From Ceratorhiza oryzae-sativae (taxonomy: Eukaryota; Basidiomycota; Agaricomycetes; Cantharellales; Ceratobasidiaceae), in assembly GCA_030998015.1 (NCBI GenBank), contig JARWMV010000031.1, positions 1 to 64,000 of the forward strand: 64,000 nucleotides of DNA. Direction: 5' to 3'. Positions 11,138 through 22,191 of this stretch are shown one piece after another; position 1 is the stretch's first letter; every line of letters begins with the position of its first letter. Below the pieces are notes generated by a model. That model saw only the letters and a list, made by a program, of their open reading frames with translations. It was not told where the DNA came from and did no database searches. The position numbers and the translations under genes were made by a program.

Positions 11138-14100
11138 GCTCAAACCGTGCCAGGGGGGCGGTCTTGGGCGCTATGTTACAAAATGCGCATAATGAAAATA
11201 AAAATATGGAAATGGAATGTATGTCGTTAGGAAACCAATCACAACTACAGTTTTTCTTTCATGCATTCCCCCTGCGCATAACCCCCGAACACAAGTCTGC
11301 ATATAACATGAAAAAATTCAACGGATGGGCCATGATCGACTCAGGGGCCACGTCAGTATTTATACATGAAGATTTGGTTAAACAATACCGTATTCCTACC
11401 GTTGCCCTAAAAACACCCAAGAAACTGAGGGTAATTGATGGAAGGGAGATAGACTCTGGGTTGGTGACCCACTACTGCACCTTTGAGCTGTGCATTCAAG
11501 AGCACCGAGAAATCCTCAGTGCCTACATTGTGAACGTTGGCAAAAACGATTTAGTCCTGGGCATGTCATGGCTCAAATTCCATAACCCCAACATTGATTG
11601 GGATGGAAAAGACATGAAGTTCAACTCACCAATATGCCTGAAGCATTGCATCACAAAACCCTTGCACGTGCGTGCAAATGAACCTAAGGAGCTTCAGCTG
11701 GACTCCCTAGACTCCCTCCCAACAAAATATAAAGAATTCCAGAAAATATTCGCTGAAGAAGACGACGTCCAACCACTACCACCCCATAGAAAGTGGGATA
11801 TGGAAATAGACTTAAAACCAGATGCCAAGCCAAGGCATGGTCCCATATATAGCATGGGTGTCAAGGAAGATGCAGAATTGCGCAAAACCTTGGATTGCCA
11901 ACTGAAAGCAGGGCATATCAGACCTTCAAGATCACCAATGGCGTCTCCAGTCATATTTGTCAAAAAAAAGAATGGGAAGCTGCGCATGTGCATCGACTAC
12001 CGGCGGCTAAACGAAATGACTGTCTCCAATGTGTACCCGCTCCCACGCATCAATGATATTGTGGAAACTTTGCGTGGGGCAAAGATATTCACCAAGTTTG
12101 ACCTAAAGTGGGGTTTCAACCTCATACGAATTCGGGAAGGAGACGAATGGAAGGCCGCTTTCAAGACCAAATACGGGCTGTATGAGCCCCTAGTCATGCA
12201 ATTTGGTCAAAAGAATGCGCCAGGAACCTTCATGGCCATGATCCGGGAGGAATTCCAGGACATCGAAGGCATTTACGTTGTAATTTACATGGACAACATA
12301 TTAGTATTCTCAAAGAACCAGGAAGAACACGATGAACATGTCAGAGAAGTCCTGCGCCGGCTTCAAAAGGCTGGTCTATACTGCGCCCTGGAGAAATGCG
12401 TTTTTGACGTCACTGAAGTGGACTACCTGGGAATAGTAGTAACTCCCCAAGGGATTAAAGTAGACCTGGCCAAGGTCGAAAAGGCCGTTGAATGGCCAAC
12501 CCCTACAAACCCAACCGAAGTCCTGGAAGGGTTGGGGTTTGCAAACTGGTTAAGGCACTTCATAAAAGACTTCTCAAAAATCACAAAATGTCTCTACGAA
12601 CTTGTCAAGAAGGACACAAAGTGGGAATGGACAGAAGAAAGGGATTGGGCGTGGAATTTGCTAAAGCAGAAATTGAAAGAAGCACCCCTCCTAATTCAGC
12701 CGGAACCCAGCAAACCATTTATCTTAGAAACAGACGCCTCAGGCTATGCCACAGGTGCTGTTCTATTGCAATATGGAGAAGACGGAATGCTTCACCCAAT
12801 CTCCTACTATTCCAAAGCAATGGTCCCAGCAGAAAGAAACTATGATATCTACAACAAAGAAATGCTGGTGATTATAAAAGCCCTCAAACACTGGCGTCAC
12901 CTACTAGAAGGGGCTGAACACCCTGTAAACATTGTTTGCGACCACAAGAATCTGGAATATTGGAAGACAAACCGGCCACTGAATGGCCGAGTCACACGAT
13001 GGCATGAGTTCCTGTCCAGGTTTGAATTCAAAATTCTATACATCAAGGGGGCAAAGAATGGCCGGGCAGACATACTCTCTAGGCTGTCAAGGCACATCCC
13101 TAAAGAGGGGGGTGAGAGCCAAGCTCTGCTGGCACAAAACCAATTTTTGGAATTAAAATCTCTGCAGCTACAAGCAATCACACCAGACCATGACCTGGAA
13201 CAACTCATTAGGGACGCTATCCCAGGGGACGAGCACCTGTCAAAGGTGCTAAAAGCCCTAGACGACAATGAAAAAGTCAAAAATTGGGAATGGGATGAAG
13301 GACTTTTACGATACAAGGGCAGAATCTATGTCCCAAACAACAAAGAACTTCGCAAGCTGATCATGGAAAGCCGTCATGACAACCCAGCTGCAGGACACCC
13401 AGGACAGTTCAGAACATACGAATTGTTAAACCGCAAATATACATGGTCATCAATGAGAAAATCAGTCAACGAATATGTCACACATTGTGAATCTTGTATA
13501 AGGAACAAGCACAGCAACCAGGTTCCCCCAGGGCTCCTAAACCCAATACCAGCACCAGAAAAACCTTGGGAAGAAATCACCTACGATCTGATCACAGGAC
13601 TACCCCTGTCAGAAGGGTTCAACGCTATATTCACAGTAGTCGACAGATTAACAAAAATGGTCCACTTTATCCCATGTCAGTCAGAGGCCAGTGCCATGGA
13701 CTGTGCAAACTTGTTCCTAACCTACGTATGGAAACTTCACAGACTACCACGGAAAACCATTTCAGACTGTGGCCCCAACTTTGCATCCAAATTCCTAAGG
13801 CACCTGTATAAACGGCTAGACATAAAACCCTCCTACTCTACAGCATATCACCCACAAACAGATGGCCAGTCAGAAAGGGCCAACCAAGTAGTAGAAGGGT
13901 ACCTGAGACACTACGTATCAGACCGGCAGGACAACTGGGTCTCACTCTTACCTCTGGCCGAATTTGCCTACAACAATGGCGTCAATGCCTCAACTGGCAA
14001 AACACCGTTCTTTGCAAACTACGGTTTCCATCCAAGGCTGGCAGTTGGAGACAAGGAGGAACAGGAATTCCCTGTAGCAGATAATCATGCAGAATGGCTT

Positions 14101-14664
14101 CAAAAGGGCCATGACAAACTCAAGGCTGCTCTGGAACTAGCAAACCAGAGGACCAAAGAATACTATGATCGGAAACATCGGACCCCAGAAGTCATCAAGG
14201 TGGGAGACAAAGTCTGGCTTGACACCAAGAACATACACACACAACAGGCCTCCAGGAAATTGGCCCACAAGAGAGTCGGACCATTCAAGGTGGTAGCACA
14301 ACACAGTACTCATGCCTTCAAACTGGACTTGCCAGTAACCATGAAAATACATCCAGTATTCCATGTCTCGCTCCTGACCAAACATAAAGACGACCCCTAT
14401 GGCCGCTGGGTTCCCCCACCACCACCTGTGGTAACTCCTGAAGGGGAAGAAGAGTTCGAAGTGGAACAGATCATAAAGTCACGATACAACAAAAGATCTA
14501 ATGTCTTCGAATACTATGTCAAGTGGCTCAGCTATGACGAGCGACAATGGTTAACCTACGACGACCTGGTGAACGCACCAGAACTCATCGCCGACTACGC
14601 CAAGTCACATCCAAAGGCACCCCAGGACCCCCATGCCTTGAAGGGGGGAAGTGTCACAAACTGA
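11134..14664 (+). CDS. pol: Element B Pol (1176 aa): protease, RT, RNase H, integrase, chromodomain
   Basis: One uninterrupted frame starting in the ATGA overlap with gag. Protease has DSG at residues 69-71. The reverse transcriptase shows CIDYRRLN and a catalytic box YMDN (385-388, 12,286-12,297) instead of YMDD. RNase H begins near 530 (ETDASG). The integrase has an HHCC zinc domain from about 747 and D, D, E residues at about 817, 879 and 915; the second sits in SDCGPNF where SDRGPNF is usual. A C-terminal chromodomain (FEVEQIIKSR...YYVKWLSY, about 1,110-1,160) targets chromatin. The second RT Asp is GAC to AAC at a CpG, predicted to kill polymerase activity. The polypurine tract follows immediately. 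Confidence 0.92.
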   Translation: MSSNRARGAVLGAMLQNAHNENKNMEMECMSLGNQSQLQFFFHAFPLRITPEHKSAYNMKKFNGWAMIDSGATSVFIHEDLVKQYRIPTVALKTPKKLRVIDGREIDSGLVTHYCTFELCIQEHREILSAYIVNVGKNDLVLGMSWLKFHNPNIDWDGKDMKFNSPICLKHCITKPLHVRANEPKELQLDSLDSLPTKYKEFQKIFAEEDDVQPLPPHRKWDMEIDLKPDAKPRHGPIYSMGVKEDAELRKTLDCQLKAGHIRPSRSPMASPVIFVKKKNGKLRMCIDYRRLNEMTVSNVYPLPRINDIVETLRGAKIFTKFDLKWGFNLIRIREGDEWKAAFKTKYGLYEPLVMQFGQKNAPGTFMAMIREEFQDIEGIYVVIYMDNILVFSKNQEEHDEHVREVLRRLQKAGLYCALEKCVFDVTEVDYLGIVVTPQGIKVDLAKVEKAVEWPTPTNPTEVLEGLGFANWLRHFIKDFSKITKCLYELVKKDTKWEWTEERDWAWNLLKQKLKEAPLLIQPEPSKPFILETDASGYATGAVLLQYGEDGMLHPISYYSKAMVPAERNYDIYNKEMLVIIKALKHWRHLLEGAEHPVNIVCDHKNLEYWKTNRPLNGRVTRWHEFLSRFEFKILYIKGAKNGRADILSRLSRHIPKEGGESQALLAQNQFLELKSLQLQAITPDHDLEQLIRDAIPGDEHLSKVLKALDDNEKVKNWEWDEGLLRYKGRIYVPNNKELRKLIMESRHDNPAAGHPGQFRTYELLNRKYTWSSMRKSVNEYVTHCESCIRNKHSNQVPPGLLNPIPAPEKPWEEITYDLITGLPLSEGFNAIFTVVDRLTKMVHFIPCQSEASAMDCANLFLTYVWKLHRLPRKTISDCGPNFASKFLRHLYKRLDIKPSYSTAYHPQTDGQSERANQVVEGYLRHYVSDRQDNWVSLLPLAEFAYNNGVNASTGKTPFFANYGFHPRLAVGDKEEQEFPVADNHAEWLQKGHDKLKAALELANQRTKEYYDRKHRTPEVIKVGDKVWLDTKNIHTQQASRKLAHKRVGPFKVVAQHSTHAFKLDLPVTMKIHPVFHVSLLTKHKDDPYGRWVPPPPPVVTPEGEEEFEVEQIIKSRYNKRSNVFEYYVKWLSYDERQWLTYDDLVNAPELIADYAKSHPKAPQDPHALKGGSVTN
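14641..14651 (+). promoter_or_regulatory. Polypurine tract of element B
   Basis: AAGGGGGGAAG directly abuts the 3' LTR start at 14,652. It is the expected primer for plus-strand DNA synthesis. Confidence 0.8.
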
Positions 14665-15029
14665 CACGCATACATCCACTCTACAATATTTTCTCGATTT
14701 ACTACATTTTATGAGATCATCTTCAAAACATACTTGCCTTTTATGGTATATCTGTGTCATGTGACTCAGGGAATGTTCCGGACCAGTAACCGAGATGTAT
14801 TTCAACTCTGATGTGAAATTCCGCAGTTCCACAGCTGCTTCTACTGCTTCTATCTCTTATCTGTCGTGACTCACTGTACAGACTTGTTTGTTATGATGTG
14901 GCTCGTACTATGTATATAAACCAGGTCAAGTTCGCAGAGGACTCCTCAAGAACTTGACCTCTCGTCGAATACAAGTTCTTTTACTTTTTCTTACTATTTT
15001 CCTCATCGCCTGACTTGTCGTCGTCGACA
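14652..15029 (+). repeat. 3' LTR of element B
   Basis: 378 bp, equal in length to the 5' LTR. Six CpG-derived sites account for the seven differences. The downstream duplication AACCC is at 15,030-15,034. Confidence 0.9.
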
Positions 15030-15286
15030 AACCCATAGTACTATATATAACCTTTACCTACTGTGGATTGTGCTTAAATAATGCATCTGCAGCCACCGCA
15101 GCCACAGGCATATATAAGAAGGATAAAGCAAGACTGGATGCCTCAGCTTGCTTTATCTTGTCAACCACCATAGACCATAGCAAACACTGTAACTAGAACA
15201 CTCAATACATACCACATAACACCAAACTGTCAACACAGCCACTACTTAAGTGCTTCGCAAGGAAGCATCCAGAGGGTCACAACATT

Positions 15287-15298
15287 ATAAAGCAAGCT
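15287..15298 (+). promoter_or_regulatory. Self-priming PBS of element C1
   Basis: ATAAAGCAAGCT starts two bases after the C1 5' LTR (end 15,284) and is the perfect complement of AGCTTGCTTTAT at 15,145-15,156, which lies 34 bp after TATATAAG. Confidence 0.65.
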
Positions 15299-15404
15299 CT
15301 TAACTTAACTTGTGGTGAACACAAGTATACTACACAGATACTAAGGGCTGAGTACACAAGAAACCAGCTAACTCCTGTGATATGTAAGAGAACATGGAGA
15401 AACT

Positions 15405-17238
15405 ATGTCACAGAGACCACAAACTCGATCTCAAAGCAGAGTGGCAAATAGTAGACCACAATCACCCAAACCCATTACTCCCCCAGAGACTGAAGGTGAC
15501 CCAGATGAAACCCTCCAAGGAATGCCAGGGGGGTTGCCACAAAATCCACAACCAGTGGCTCAACCTAACCCCACTTGGGCCCCCATCCCAGGAGGGCAAA
15601 TAGGGGGAATACTGTTCTGCAGCCCTCAACCACCAATTCTCCTGATAAATCCAGACCCAGAAGATATCTCAAATCCAGAGAGGGATGGGGTAGAGGATAT
15701 GACCTGAACCATATACAAACAAGGCACAGCCTTGGTGGAAGAGGCAAGGACACAACCCCAGCCAGGTTCTGGAGCCATAACCACTGCCAACCCTATTCAC
15801 ACCATTGCCACCACCATCAGGGTGGGGCTCAAGGAACTTAGAGACAATAACCATAGGGAACTAGAAAAGGCAATCACAAGTATAAATCAGTGTCAAATAT
15901 CACTAACATGGCAAGAAGGAAACATGGACTGGATGGTAAGATCAATGGAAACATCCAACAAAAATGTCCTCTATGTGGCAAAGAACCAGGACAACCTAAA
16001 AGCAGAAATGGGGAACCTGATAAAAGAATTAAAGGACATCTCCATGGAAATAAACCAGGTATTGGGAATGCAAGAGCAAAAGCTCAAAAGCTTAGAGAAG
16101 AAAACTGAAAACACAGGGGAGATCCTGACTGCACTAGAACAACAGGTAAGCAGTTTAGGAAATGAGCTCCAGAAAACAACAGGAGCAGGAAGGCTGAGGG
16201 AAAGGACAGAAGAGACCAGGGGAAGAACTAGGGTGGTCATAGGAAGCCCCTCACAATCCCCCTCAGCCTCCCCAGTATGAACACCCTTTCTGGGAAGAAC
16301 CTTCCAGGCCAAGTCCACAATAAGACCCTGAACAGAACCTCCATCCCAAGCAAACCAACCCACCCTTGCCACAAACCACATTCCTAAGGAGGCGCGACTA
16401 GGGAGACCCAGCAAATTTAACAGGAAAAAGGGGAAGGAAGCAGAGAACTTCATAATTGGCATGGAACTTTTCTTTGCTGACTATGATGAATCAGCCTTTG
16501 ACAACTGAAAAAAGATATCTGCTGTGTTAATGAACATGGAGGATGGGAAGCAGCAAACTGGGCACAACCTTACCACTGGAAACTACTAGCAGGTGAACGC
16601 ACTGGGATCCTTGCATCCTGGAAGGATTTCAGGAAGGGATTCCTGGATGCCTTTAACAACCCAGTCATAAAGGAAAAGACCATCCAGAAGCTAAGGAAAT
16701 TAACACAAACCAAGAGTGCATTGGATTATGCTAACCAATTCCAGATCCTGATCCAAGAGGTAGACTGGAACCAGGAAGCCCTCAAGGACCAATTCAGGGA
16801 AGGGTTAAAACCTGAAGTACAACAAGAGATCTTGAGGATTGAAGTACTGGCAAATGAGGCCAAAGGACCATCATATACCCTAGATCAACTAATTGAGTTT
16901 GCCTGCAAAATGGATGACATGCAGTTTGCAAACCAGAAAATGAATGCAAGGACCAGCAACTCATCAAATTCAACCTGGGCACCAGCAAAATACAAACAAG
17001 GGGGGAACAAGCCTTCAGGGACCAGTGGCAAACAGGGGAATACCCAAACTAACAACATGGTAAGAATACTAAACAGTGAAAAGGACAGGCAAAGGAAAGA
17101 AGGACTCTGTATCAAATGCAGTAAATCAGGGCATGTCCTGAAGGACTGCTGAGGCCAGTGGACCTATGACAAAGCTAAGATACAAGGGAAGGCCAGCAGA
17201 GAAGTTGAAGAAGAAAACAGCTCCAAGTTGAAAAACTA
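15405..17238 (+). pseudogene. gag: C1 Gag, decayed
   Basis: Opens at ATG 15405 with a Pro-rich N-terminus. A helical region follows (15,732-16,280), then a capsid-like segment up to about 16,950 (WAQPYHWKLL...FLDAFNN) and a CCHC knuckle CIKCSKSGHVLKDC at about 17,109-17,150. Readable pieces are 15,405-15,707, 15,732-16,280 and 16,721-17,152. They are separated by TGA stops (15,705, 16,278, 17,150) and others near 16,330 and 16,507, plus one frame change between about 16,500 and 16,535. The TGA codons fit decayed CGA. The corresponding region of C2 is outside the window. Confidence 0.75.
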
Positions 17239-17256
17239 ATTGGTCCTACCACTTCC

Positions 17257-20200
17257 ATGTTGGAGGACCCTGATATAACCCCTACCGCAGATGTATGTTA
17301 CCTCAAGAAATCTAGTAATCAATCAATATTATACACCATGGTAGAGGGAATCATGGAACCAGCAAAAACGCTGATTGACTCAGGATCTTCAACCAACTTC
17401 ATCAATAAGGCCTATTCAAGGGAAAAAGGGATCCAGACCACTCCCCTCGAACACAAGAAATCAATCATGGCCATTGATGGAAATGAAATCAAGGATGCCA
17501 TAGAAGAAAAGGCAGAACTAAATATTGAAGTGGAAGGGAAGACACTAAAATGCTCCCTTTATGTGATGACCCTAGGCAACACAGACATAGTCCTAGGGAA
17601 AGAATGGCTTGAGGAAGCAGAACCTATCATAGATTGGAAAGACCTTACCATCTCATACCCAGACGAAATCAAGGCAAGGGCAGCAAGTGAAAGCCTACAA
17701 ATCCCAGAAGAATTTAGGGATTTTGAAGACCTGTTTGGGGAAGAAGGTTTCTGAGAACTTCCGCCCCACTGAGGAAACCTGGACTTCAAAATGGACCTGA
17801 TCGAGGGAGCGGAGCTGCCAAAGCCTGCAAAGAGGTACAGTATGTCACCAGCAGAAACAAAGGCACTCAGGGAGTACCTAGAGGAGGAACTAAGAAATGG
17901 AAAGATAAGGCCCAGCCAGTCAGTTGTAGCTGCACCCTGTTTCTATGTGAACAAAGCAGATGGAGGACTTAGGTTGGTAGTCGACTACCGTAAGATGAAT
18001 GACATCACCAAGCCAGACAGGTTTCCACTTCCAATCCAAATAGAATTGATTGAGAGACTGAAGGATGCAACCATCTATTCAAAAATGGATGTTCGATGGG
18101 GGTTCAACAACATCAGGGTAAAAGAGGGAGATGAATGGAAAACAGCTTTCAGGACAGGAGAAGGCCAGTTCAAATGCTTGGTCATGCCATTCAGAGTAAA
18201 GGAAGGACCAAGAACCTTTACAAGGTTCATGATGGAACAGTTCTGTGACATAATAGATGATTACATGGTAATCTACATGGACGATGTACTAGTGTTTTCC
18301 AGAAACAGGGAAGAAGATGTACAACATGTCAGGGAAGTGTTAAGAAGAATGAGGGAAAACCACCTCTTCCTCAAACCACACAAGTGTCAGTTCTTTGTGA
18401 AGGAGGTAAGCTTCATCAGAATTGTCATATCCCCAGAAGGGATCTCAATGGAAAAGGAAAAGGTAAAGGCAGTTCTGGAATGGCCAGAACCTAACATAGT
18501 AAAGGAAGTCCAAGCATTCCTAGGCTTTGTGGGGTTCTATAGAAGGTGGATAGAGAAGTTTAGCACCTTAGCCAAACCCCTCACAGATCTCACTCAAAAG
18601 GACATCAAATTCCTATGGGAGGGAAAACAACAAGAAGCATTTGAAGCTATTAAAGAAGCAGTAGCAAGAGAACCAGTCTTAATCCACCCCAATCCAAACA
18701 AGCCATACATACTGGAAACAGACACCTCAGGAGTGGCCATGGGGGCAGTACTAAGCCAAAAGGGTGACAACAACCAATTGCATCCAATTGCCTTCCTATC
18801 AAAGAGCTTCACCCCACCAGAGAAAAATTATGACACCTACAACAAGGGATTGCTTGCAATCATTAGGTCCTTAGAGCACTGGAGGCTATACCTAGAAGGG
18901 ATGGAAGAACCTATTGTGATATACACTGACAATAGGAACCTCCAGTACTGGCAAAATGCCCAGATGTGGAATAGAAGGCACACCAGATGGTATCTCACTC
19001 TGGCACCCTTCAATTTTCAGATTGTGTATAGACCAGGGAAACTCTCACAGAAGCCAGATGCCCTTTCCAGGAGGAGTGACCATGGGGACACCCCTATGGA
19101 ACCACAGATCATGATTCCAGAAGAAAGACTCATAGGTTTCAAGGCAGAGGTACAGGGGAACTTCTGGGAGGAGCTTAAAGAAGCTCAGGAAGAAGACAAA
19201 TCTATCAGATCCTTAAGGCTGAGTGTGGCAAATAAAGAACAACTACCACCCTCAATACAGAAGGAATTTAGACAGTATGAAATGAAGGAGGGCTTATTAG
19301 GGTATGACAATAGGTTCTACATACCAGATGACAAGGACTTGAGGTTGAGCCTCCTTGAGGAGTGCCATGATGCCCCTGTGGTGGGTCATCAGGGACAAGC
19401 CCAAACACTAGAATTACTATCAAGGGATTACTACTGGCCAGGAATGAAGGCCCAAGTAAACCGATATGTGGAATCTTGTGAAACATGTCAAAGGAGCAAA
19501 GGACACAAACAAGGTGCTCCTCTGAAGCCCTTACCAATCCCATGGAAACCATGGGCAGATATTGCATATGACTTCATTGTCAAATTGCCCATCTCAAAGG
19601 GGTACAACAGCATCTTGACAGTTGTAGATCACTTCTCCCAGCAGGCCCATTTTGTACCATGTCTGGAGAGCACCAATGCAGAGGAACTGGCAGAAATATT
19701 CATAAGGGAGGTATGGAGACATCATGGGACACCAGAAGCCACTGTCTCAGACTGAGGGCCAACCTTTAACAGCCAATTCCTAAAGGCCCTATACAAGGGA
19801 ATTGGGATAAAACCCAGATTCTCCACCACCTTCCATCCATTTCTGGATGGATTGTCAGAAAGAACAAATCAATGGGTAGAAGGATTCTTAAGAACCTTCT
19901 GCAATTATAGACAAAATGATTGGGTAAAATGGTTACCCATCACCAAATTCTGCCATAACAACCACATAAACACTACAACAGGACAAACCCCATTTGAGAC
20001 AGTATATGGAAAAAACCTGACATGGGTTGTCCAAGAGAGAGAAGAACCACCCAAGGCACCTGCTGCAGACAGCATGTGTAATCAAATGGAAAAGGTATGG
20101 GATGAGGCAAGAGCCTCAATGGAATTACACCAACAAATGGAAAAGAAAGGGAAAGAATTCATGGTAGGAGACAAGGTTTGGCTGCTCCTAACAAACCTCT

Positions 20201-20667
20201 CGTCCAAGAGACCCTCCAAGAAATTGGACAACTGAAAAGGGGGCCCTTTTGAAATCACAGGGAAGATCTTGTCCCATGTGTATCGCCTGAACCTACCTAA
20301 AACCATATGCATACACAATGTATTCCATTTGAATCTCCTCTCGCCATTCTCAGAAGATAAAGACTTCCAAAGAAGGCAGGCCAAACCACCACCAATCATA
20401 ATGGAAGAAGGAGAGGAGTACGAGGTGGACCACATTGCAAATTATGAATGGTGGAATGGCAAGCTGTTTTACCAAATCAGATGGAAGGGCTACGACCCAA
20501 TAGAAGACACAATGGAACGTGCCAGCAAGTTTGCTGACATGAAAGAGGTTCTAAATGACTTACAAAGGTGCTTACCAGATGCACCAATGCCAGTCAAGAC
20601 AAGTCAACCCTCAGGTGACTTGAAAGGCAGGCCAAAGAGAACCAAACAAGGATCTGGAAAGCTTTAA
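17257..20667 (+). pseudogene. pol: C1 Pol, interrupted by TGA codons
   Basis: Protease DSG is in TLIDSGSS (about 17,374). RT has VVDYRKMND and YMDD, RNase H has ETDTSG, the integrase HHCC starts near 19,360, and the integrase DDE core follows. A C-terminal chromodomain (YEVDHIANYE...YQIRWKGYD, 20,420-20,490) ends the protein. Stops at 17,752, 17,770, 19,753 and 20,233 are all TGA. At 19,753 and 20,233 copy C2 has CGA (complement of 59,761-59,763 and 59,282-59,284). Otherwise the frame is nearly free of indels. Confidence 0.85.
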
Positions 20668-20752
20668 AAGAGCCATCCAGGATACCCAAGAAAGGCCAGA
20701 GCCTGCTCTACCACCGCACTTGCACCAAGATACACCTGCAAAGTCTCAAAAC

Positions 20753-21574
20753 ATGCCTTTCATCACTTGCCCAGTTGCACATCCCAAGCTTTACATACCA
20801 CTCCTTGAAAATCGGGTGGCCCCACTTTGGCAGCCACCCACCACTAGGCAGCCAGCACCCTACCCTGGCAGGGAAAATTGTCCTAAACTAGGGATGTATT
20901 GCTCTAGTGTGGAAGACACCCAGAGGTACGCCAAGCAACTGTTGCCAGGGGCTAACCTAGTGTACATCCCAAAGAAGTTAAGGGATGAAAAGAACTGGAT
21001 TGACAATGACAAGTACCTGGATCCCAGGTTAGGGGTCCTGATATGGCATGGAAGCCAGAAGCCAACAACAAGAAATGCCTTGCTAAGAACACTGATGTAT
21101 GTCATTGACGATATTGTGGGACCAATGGTCGACATGGTGGCTGTGGCAGCAAGACAACAGAGGAGGGCCTCAGGCCAAATGGCAGATGGGGGGGATTGGG
21201 AGGTGGAGCGCTGGGCCAAGGCATTGTTTGAAGAGTGGAAGTTGACACCAGCTGCACTGTATGTGGGACTGCTCAAGGCAACTACCACTAATGAAATGTT
21301 TACTGCTATCAGGACAAAGCAGGCAAACATGAGTGACTTCCAAAATTGGGTAAAGGTGTACCCAAACAAAAACACCAATTACAACACAGACATGACAAGC
21401 CTTACACCAAGCCTAGAATCACTGGTTGTTGCTGAGGAAGAAGCAAAGCCAGCAATAAAGGAACCCACCCCAGACCCAGCCATTGAGGGAGCCGAACAGG
21501 ACTGGGACCAGTGGGAAAATGAGCTTGTCGAAGCTCTGGAGGAGGTACCACTGTTGGAACCAGCCCCCATATGA
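20753..21574 (+). CDS. C1 ORF-X (273 aa), cargo gene of unknown function
   Basis: Starts at ATG 20753, 86 bp after the pol stop and in the same orientation; it is open to 21,574. The N-terminus is Pro-rich. A conserved core (MYCSSVEDTQRYA...NLVYIPKKLRDE...YLDPRLGVL) is followed by an Arg-rich helix and an acidic Trp-containing C-terminal tail. C2 carries a co-linear homolog (57,944-58,762). The ORF survives in C1 although pol and gag are broken. I recognise no family. By position it could be a retrotransposon accessory protein or a second gene of the Rep module. Confidence 0.55.
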   Translation: MPFITCPVAHPKLYIPLLENRVAPLWQPPTTRQPAPYPGRENCPKLGMYCSSVEDTQRYAKQLLPGANLVYIPKKLRDEKNWIDNDKYLDPRLGVLIWHGSQKPTTRNALLRTLMYVIDDIVGPMVDMVAVAARQQRRASGQMADGGDWEVERWAKALFEEWKLTPAALYVGLLKATTTNEMFTAIRTKQANMSDFQNWVKVYPNKNTNYNTDMTSLTPSLESLVVAEEEAKPAIKEPTPDPAIEGAEQDWDQWENELVEALEEVPLLEPAPI

Positions 21575-21658
21575 CCACTTTGCCTCTCACAGGCCCTTTT
21601 TTCTCAAATGTATAAGAACTTTTATTTTTACACATCAAACCTAATGCATTTTTACTCT

Positions 21659-22191
21659 CTATTTACGTTTGCCCTTGAGGGGCTGGGTATAGGGCTTCTT
21701 GCCCTTTTTATCCTTCTTATTGGTCTGAACAACCAACCAGGTGGTGGGCCACAGCCAAGGGGCCTCCCCCCCTGGGAAGTCAGCCATGTAGTTCTGGAAA
21801 CACCCAGAACCAGATGCTGCAAAGGGCAAAGCCTCATCAAACAAGGGGGCAGAGCCCTCCTTGAAGAATTTGGCAAGAGCAGCCTGGTGAGACTGCTCCT
21901 CAAAGGACTTGTAGTCCTGATCAATGAGCACCCAGACACACTCAAGGGTGGCCTCATGGGCCCAACCATTGAGGAGTATGGTCTCTTCTACAGAGCAAGT
22001 AAGTAATGTGAGACCAACAAAGAAGAGGCATATGTATCTGGCACCCCAAGGAAGAACCAGTCCCCAACACCTCCATAGAAGTCATCAAGGGAGGCATCAC
22101 ACACAGCATCACAGTAGGCACAGTACTCCCCCTCAGGGAGAGACCAGCAGGTGCAGTCAAGGGGATTGTAGTTGAGGGTAGTAATGTGCAT
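21659..22191 (-). pseudogene. C1 antisense ORF, splice donor lost
   Basis: Minus-strand homolog of the spliced C2 gene at 57,322-57,863. Exon 1 starts at ATG 22191 with the Cys-rich CTCW...CAYCDAVCD. Exon 2 ends at 21,659 with a Lys-rich tail (KKDKKGKK). At the exon boundary C1 reads CCAGATACAT where C2 has CCCGGTATGT, so the GT donor is gone while the TGTAG acceptor remains. It converges on ORF-X and diverges from Rep. Function unknown. Confidence 0.55.

Larger units (their letters stand above)
8082..15029 (+). mobile_element. Element B: complete Tf1/sushi-like Gypsy retrotransposon
   Basis: LTRs of 378 bp each (8,082-8,459 and 14,652-15,029), starting TGTCACAA and ending GTCGACA, flanked by AACCC (8,077-8,081 and 15,030-15,034). 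The empty site is preserved in C1's 3' LTR near 25,279. The two LTRs differ at seven positions by my reading, all transitions at ancestral CpG. Internal genes are ORF0, gag and pol, the last two with intact frames. The pol has a catalytic-site substitution, so autonomous activity is doubtful. Confidence 0.92.
7680..15284 (+). repeat. 5' LTR of C1, split by element B
   Basis: Segments 7,680-8,081 and 15,035-15,284 join at AACCC to a 652-bp LTR, the same length as the 3' LTR. It holds roughly two degenerate copies of the 101-bp hairpin unit seen in C2, a TATATAAG box at 15,111-15,118 and, 34 bp later, the self-primer AGCTTGCTTTAT at 15,145-15,156. Confidence 0.8.
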
